A DNA stretch of 8,016 nucleotides from Dehalococcoidia bacterium (GTDB lineage: Bacteria; Chloroflexota; Dehalococcoidia; Dehalococcoidales; Fen-1064), in NCBI GenBank assembly GCA_030691775.1, contig JAUYDN010000182.1, positions 1 through 8,016 of the forward strand. Direction: 5' to 3'. The notes beneath the pieces were generated by a model. That model was given only the letters and a program-made list of their open reading frames with translations. It ran no database searches and had not been told where the DNA came from. Shown here one piece after another: positions 6,448 through 8,016 of the stretch (within the stretch, counting starts at the first letter, position 1; each line of letters begins with the position of its first letter). A program made the translations under genes and the position numbers.

Positions 6448-6932
6448 TATCCTTCCTTTCCTGTGCGACCGAGAAGTCTGTCTTTACGCGAGTTATCCTA
6501 TAATACTACATTTCCCGTAAAAAGTGTTGTAGATACTGAATCATAATAATAGTGACCAAACAAAGAAACGTTGTTTTAGCAACAAGATTCCCCAGAATAA
6601 GGGATGCCAGTTTTACACGAAAGACTCTACGGCGATATGTAGCGGCAATGTAGAACCCCACTATGGAGCGGGTAAGTTTTACGGGCTAGAGCTTTTTGTT
6701 ACCTAAAGGCAGGTTAAATGATAGTGCACGCTCAAATGAATGTGCCTACCCACCCCCCGCTGATTGACGAGATTTATGTCTCGGCGGGATTTCCTGAACG
6801 TATGTGCAACTTTGGCGATTGGAAATTGTAAACAGTGCTATGAGATAATGTGGGCACTCGTGACCACTAGCAAATAGCCGGGCATTATTATTTACGAGAG
6901 GTTTCAGGAAAAACTCAATTGGGAGGACTGCT
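6448..6932. promoter_or_regulatory. Divergent intergenic region with repeated TTTACG motifs
   Basis: This stretch of 485 bases separates two divergent transcripts, so it should hold promoters for both. TTTACG-N-G occurs four times: TTTACGCGAG (6483-6492, plus), TTTACGGGAA (6512-6521, minus), TTTACGGGCT (6678-6687, plus) and TTTACGAGAG (6891-6900, plus). A looser TTTTACACG is at 6611-6619. The 6514-6522 and 6677-6685 copies form a perfect 9-bp inverted repeat. ATGTAG is repeated at 6637-6642 and 6648-6653, one helical turn apart. TATAAT is present at 6499-6504 on the plus strand but without a good -35. On the minus strand TATTAT (6502-6507) also lacks a strong -35. Small stem-loops are at 6571-6585 (TTGTT/AACAA) and 6768-6783 (CGAGA/TCTCG). 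No credible gene lies here. Confidence 0.4.
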
Positions 6933-8016
6933 ATGAAAATTCTAGAACCGATACAGATAAAGAATATGAAACTCAAGAACCGTATTGGCCTGCCGTCACT
7001 ATTGAACATGCCCGGGGCGGATGATAGCAGTATCAACGACCTGACCATCAGGTGGTTTGAATCGAGGGCAAAAGGCGGCGCCGGGCTTATTATGACGGGG
7101 TCGGTCGCTCCCAGCGCGCCGGGTATACCTGTCCAGACCCGTATCGTGCGGGGGGCGGGGATTGCACTGTACGATGACAGGTTCATCCCGGGGTTTGCCA
7201 GGCTGGCGAAAGTGCTCCACTCTTATGGCGCCATGCTGGGCGTGCAGATGGGCATAGTGGGTGGGGTAATGGGAGGGAGAGGTCCGTCACCACCACCGTA
7301 TCCCGATGAACAGAACCGTACGGACGACCTTTACTTCGTGATGAGCGGAGTCAGGATACCGAGGACTGAAGTGACAATCGAGCAGATCGAGCGGTCCCAG
7401 AATGATATTGCGGCAGCGGCGGCAAGAGCAAAGGAGGCTGGCGTGGATGCCGTGGAACTGCATTGCGCTCACGGTGGGGCTACCGGCGGTTGCTCTTTTA
7501 TCTCTCCATATTATAACCGGCGGACAGACAAATACGGCGGAAGCTGGGAGAACCGGCTCCGCTATGCCGTTGAGACGATACGGAAAATCAGGCAAGCGGT
7601 GGGGGATGATTTCCCCGTATTCGTGAGGTTGAGCACGGACCAGCTCCTGGGCAACCGGGGTATTACGATAGAAGACACCTGTAAGATTATCGTGCCCACT
7701 CTGGAGAAAGCCGGGGTTGACTGTATAGATTGCTCGCAGGGAGATATGATACGTGCCGGACAGGGCATTACTATCCCGCTATACTATCCCAGGGGTTGTT
7801 TTATCCATCTTGCGGCGGCCGTGAAAAAGTCCACCAGACTGCCGGTAATCGGTGTGGGACGTATCGTGGATATCGAGATGGCAGAAAAGTTCCTCCAGGA
7901 AGGCAAAGCTGACATCATCTTTATGGGCAGGCAGTTGGTTGCCGACCCGGACACGCCGAAGAAGTATTTTGAGGGGAGAAAAGACGAAATCCGCACCTGT
8001 ATCGGCTGTCTGGGCG
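6933..8016 (+). CDS. Old Yellow Enzyme family / 2,4-dienoyl-CoA reductase-like flavoprotein, N-terminal part (runs off window)
   Basis: ATG 6933 follows GGGAGG (6921-6926) by 6 bases. The frame stays open for 361 codons to the window edge. The visible part is the FMN-binding TIM barrel of the NADH:flavin oxidoreductase family. It starts KILEPIQIKNMKLKNRIG, then has RAKGGAGLIMTG (45-56), HCAHG with the substrate-carbonyl histidines His177 and His180, FISPYYNRRTDKYGG (189-203), WENRLRY (205-211), and GVGRI (307-311) plus GKADIIFMGRQLVADP (324-339) at the FMN phosphate end. The last residues, RTCIGC, supply Cys356 and Cys359, the first two ligands of the [4Fe-4S] site found in FadH/BaiCD/enoate-reductase types. 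The full protein therefore probably continues with a flavin/NAD(P) domain to about 650 residues. Two segments are unusual: QMGIVGG where HAGR is typical, and a two-residue insertion after HCAHG. It likely reduces an activated C=C bond. Substrate unknown. Confidence 0.88.
   Translation, partial: MKILEPIQIKNMKLKNRIGLPSLLNMPGADDSSINDLTIRWFESRAKGGAGLIMTGSVAPSAPGIPVQTRIVRGAGIALYDDRFIPGFARLAKVLHSYGAMLGVQMGIVGGVMGGRGPSPPPYPDEQNRTDDLYFVMSGVRIPRTEVTIEQIERSQNDIAAAAARAKEAGVDAVELHCAHGGATGGCSFISPYYNRRTDKYGGSWENRLRYAVETIRKIRQAVGDDFPVFVRLSTDQLLGNRGITIEDTCKIIVPTLEKAGVDCIDCSQGDMIRAGQGITIPLYYPRGCFIHLAAAVKKSTRLPVIGVGRIVDIEMAEKFLQEGKADIIFMGRQLVADPDTPKKYFEGRKDEIRTCIGCLG

Noticed and set aside
6746..7186. 146-codon minus-strand frame
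   Set aside because: It overlaps the promoter region and the antisense of the flavoprotein gene, whose own frame has strong family motifs.
1..8016. CRISPR array, tRNA, rRNA, riboswitch or full insertion sequence
   Set aside because: No regularly spaced repeats, no cloverleaf or rRNA-like sequence, no recognisable aptamer core and no transposase or integrase on either strand.

Overview
The window looks like a chromosomal segment of a bacterium with moderately high GC coding DNA, most likely a Chloroflexota member of the Dehalococcoidia type. This is inference. It rests on the use of LL-diaminopimelate aminotransferase (DapL) for lysine/diaminopimelate synthesis, on adjacent family III CoA-transferases next to an Old Yellow Enzyme-type flavoprotein, and on a short palindromic element carrying the GAGATTCTTCG / CAGAATGACA words that I remember from such genomes. 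No phylogenetic test was possible.

Left block (3-2649, + strand): the last 47 codons of diaminopimelate epimerase (dapF), then dapL, then the GTPase gene hflX. dapL (aminotransferase) and dapF (epimerase) catalyse consecutive steps from tetrahydrodipicolinate to meso-diaminopimelate. hflX follows dapL by a short gap and is probably co-transcribed. Its true start appears to lie upstream of the first usual start codon, in a stretch with a good Shine-Dalgarno sequence but only ATA/ATT codons in frame.

Middle block (2650-3966): about 1.3 kb without a convincing intact gene. It is AT-rich at first. It then holds the 5' remnant of a lipoprotein gene broken by a frameshift (3364-3559) and a compact element of about 113 bp made of four consecutive stem-loops bounded by inverted ends (3705-3817).

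Right block (3967-8016): two adjacent minus-strand family III (CaiB/BaiF) CoA-transferase genes, tightly coupled, transcribed divergently from a plus-strand gene for an Old Yellow Enzyme/2,4-dienoyl-CoA reductase-like flavoprotein that runs off the window. Only one of the two CoA-transferases shows the expected catalytic aspartate, which suggests a heteromeric enzyme with one catalytic and one structural subunit, as in the BbsE/BbsF type. The 0.5 kb between the divergent genes holds a recurring TTTACG-type motif and may regulate both directions. Together these genes look like part of a catabolic module that activates an organic acid as a CoA thioester and reduces an unsaturated bond. The substrate cannot be read from the sequence.
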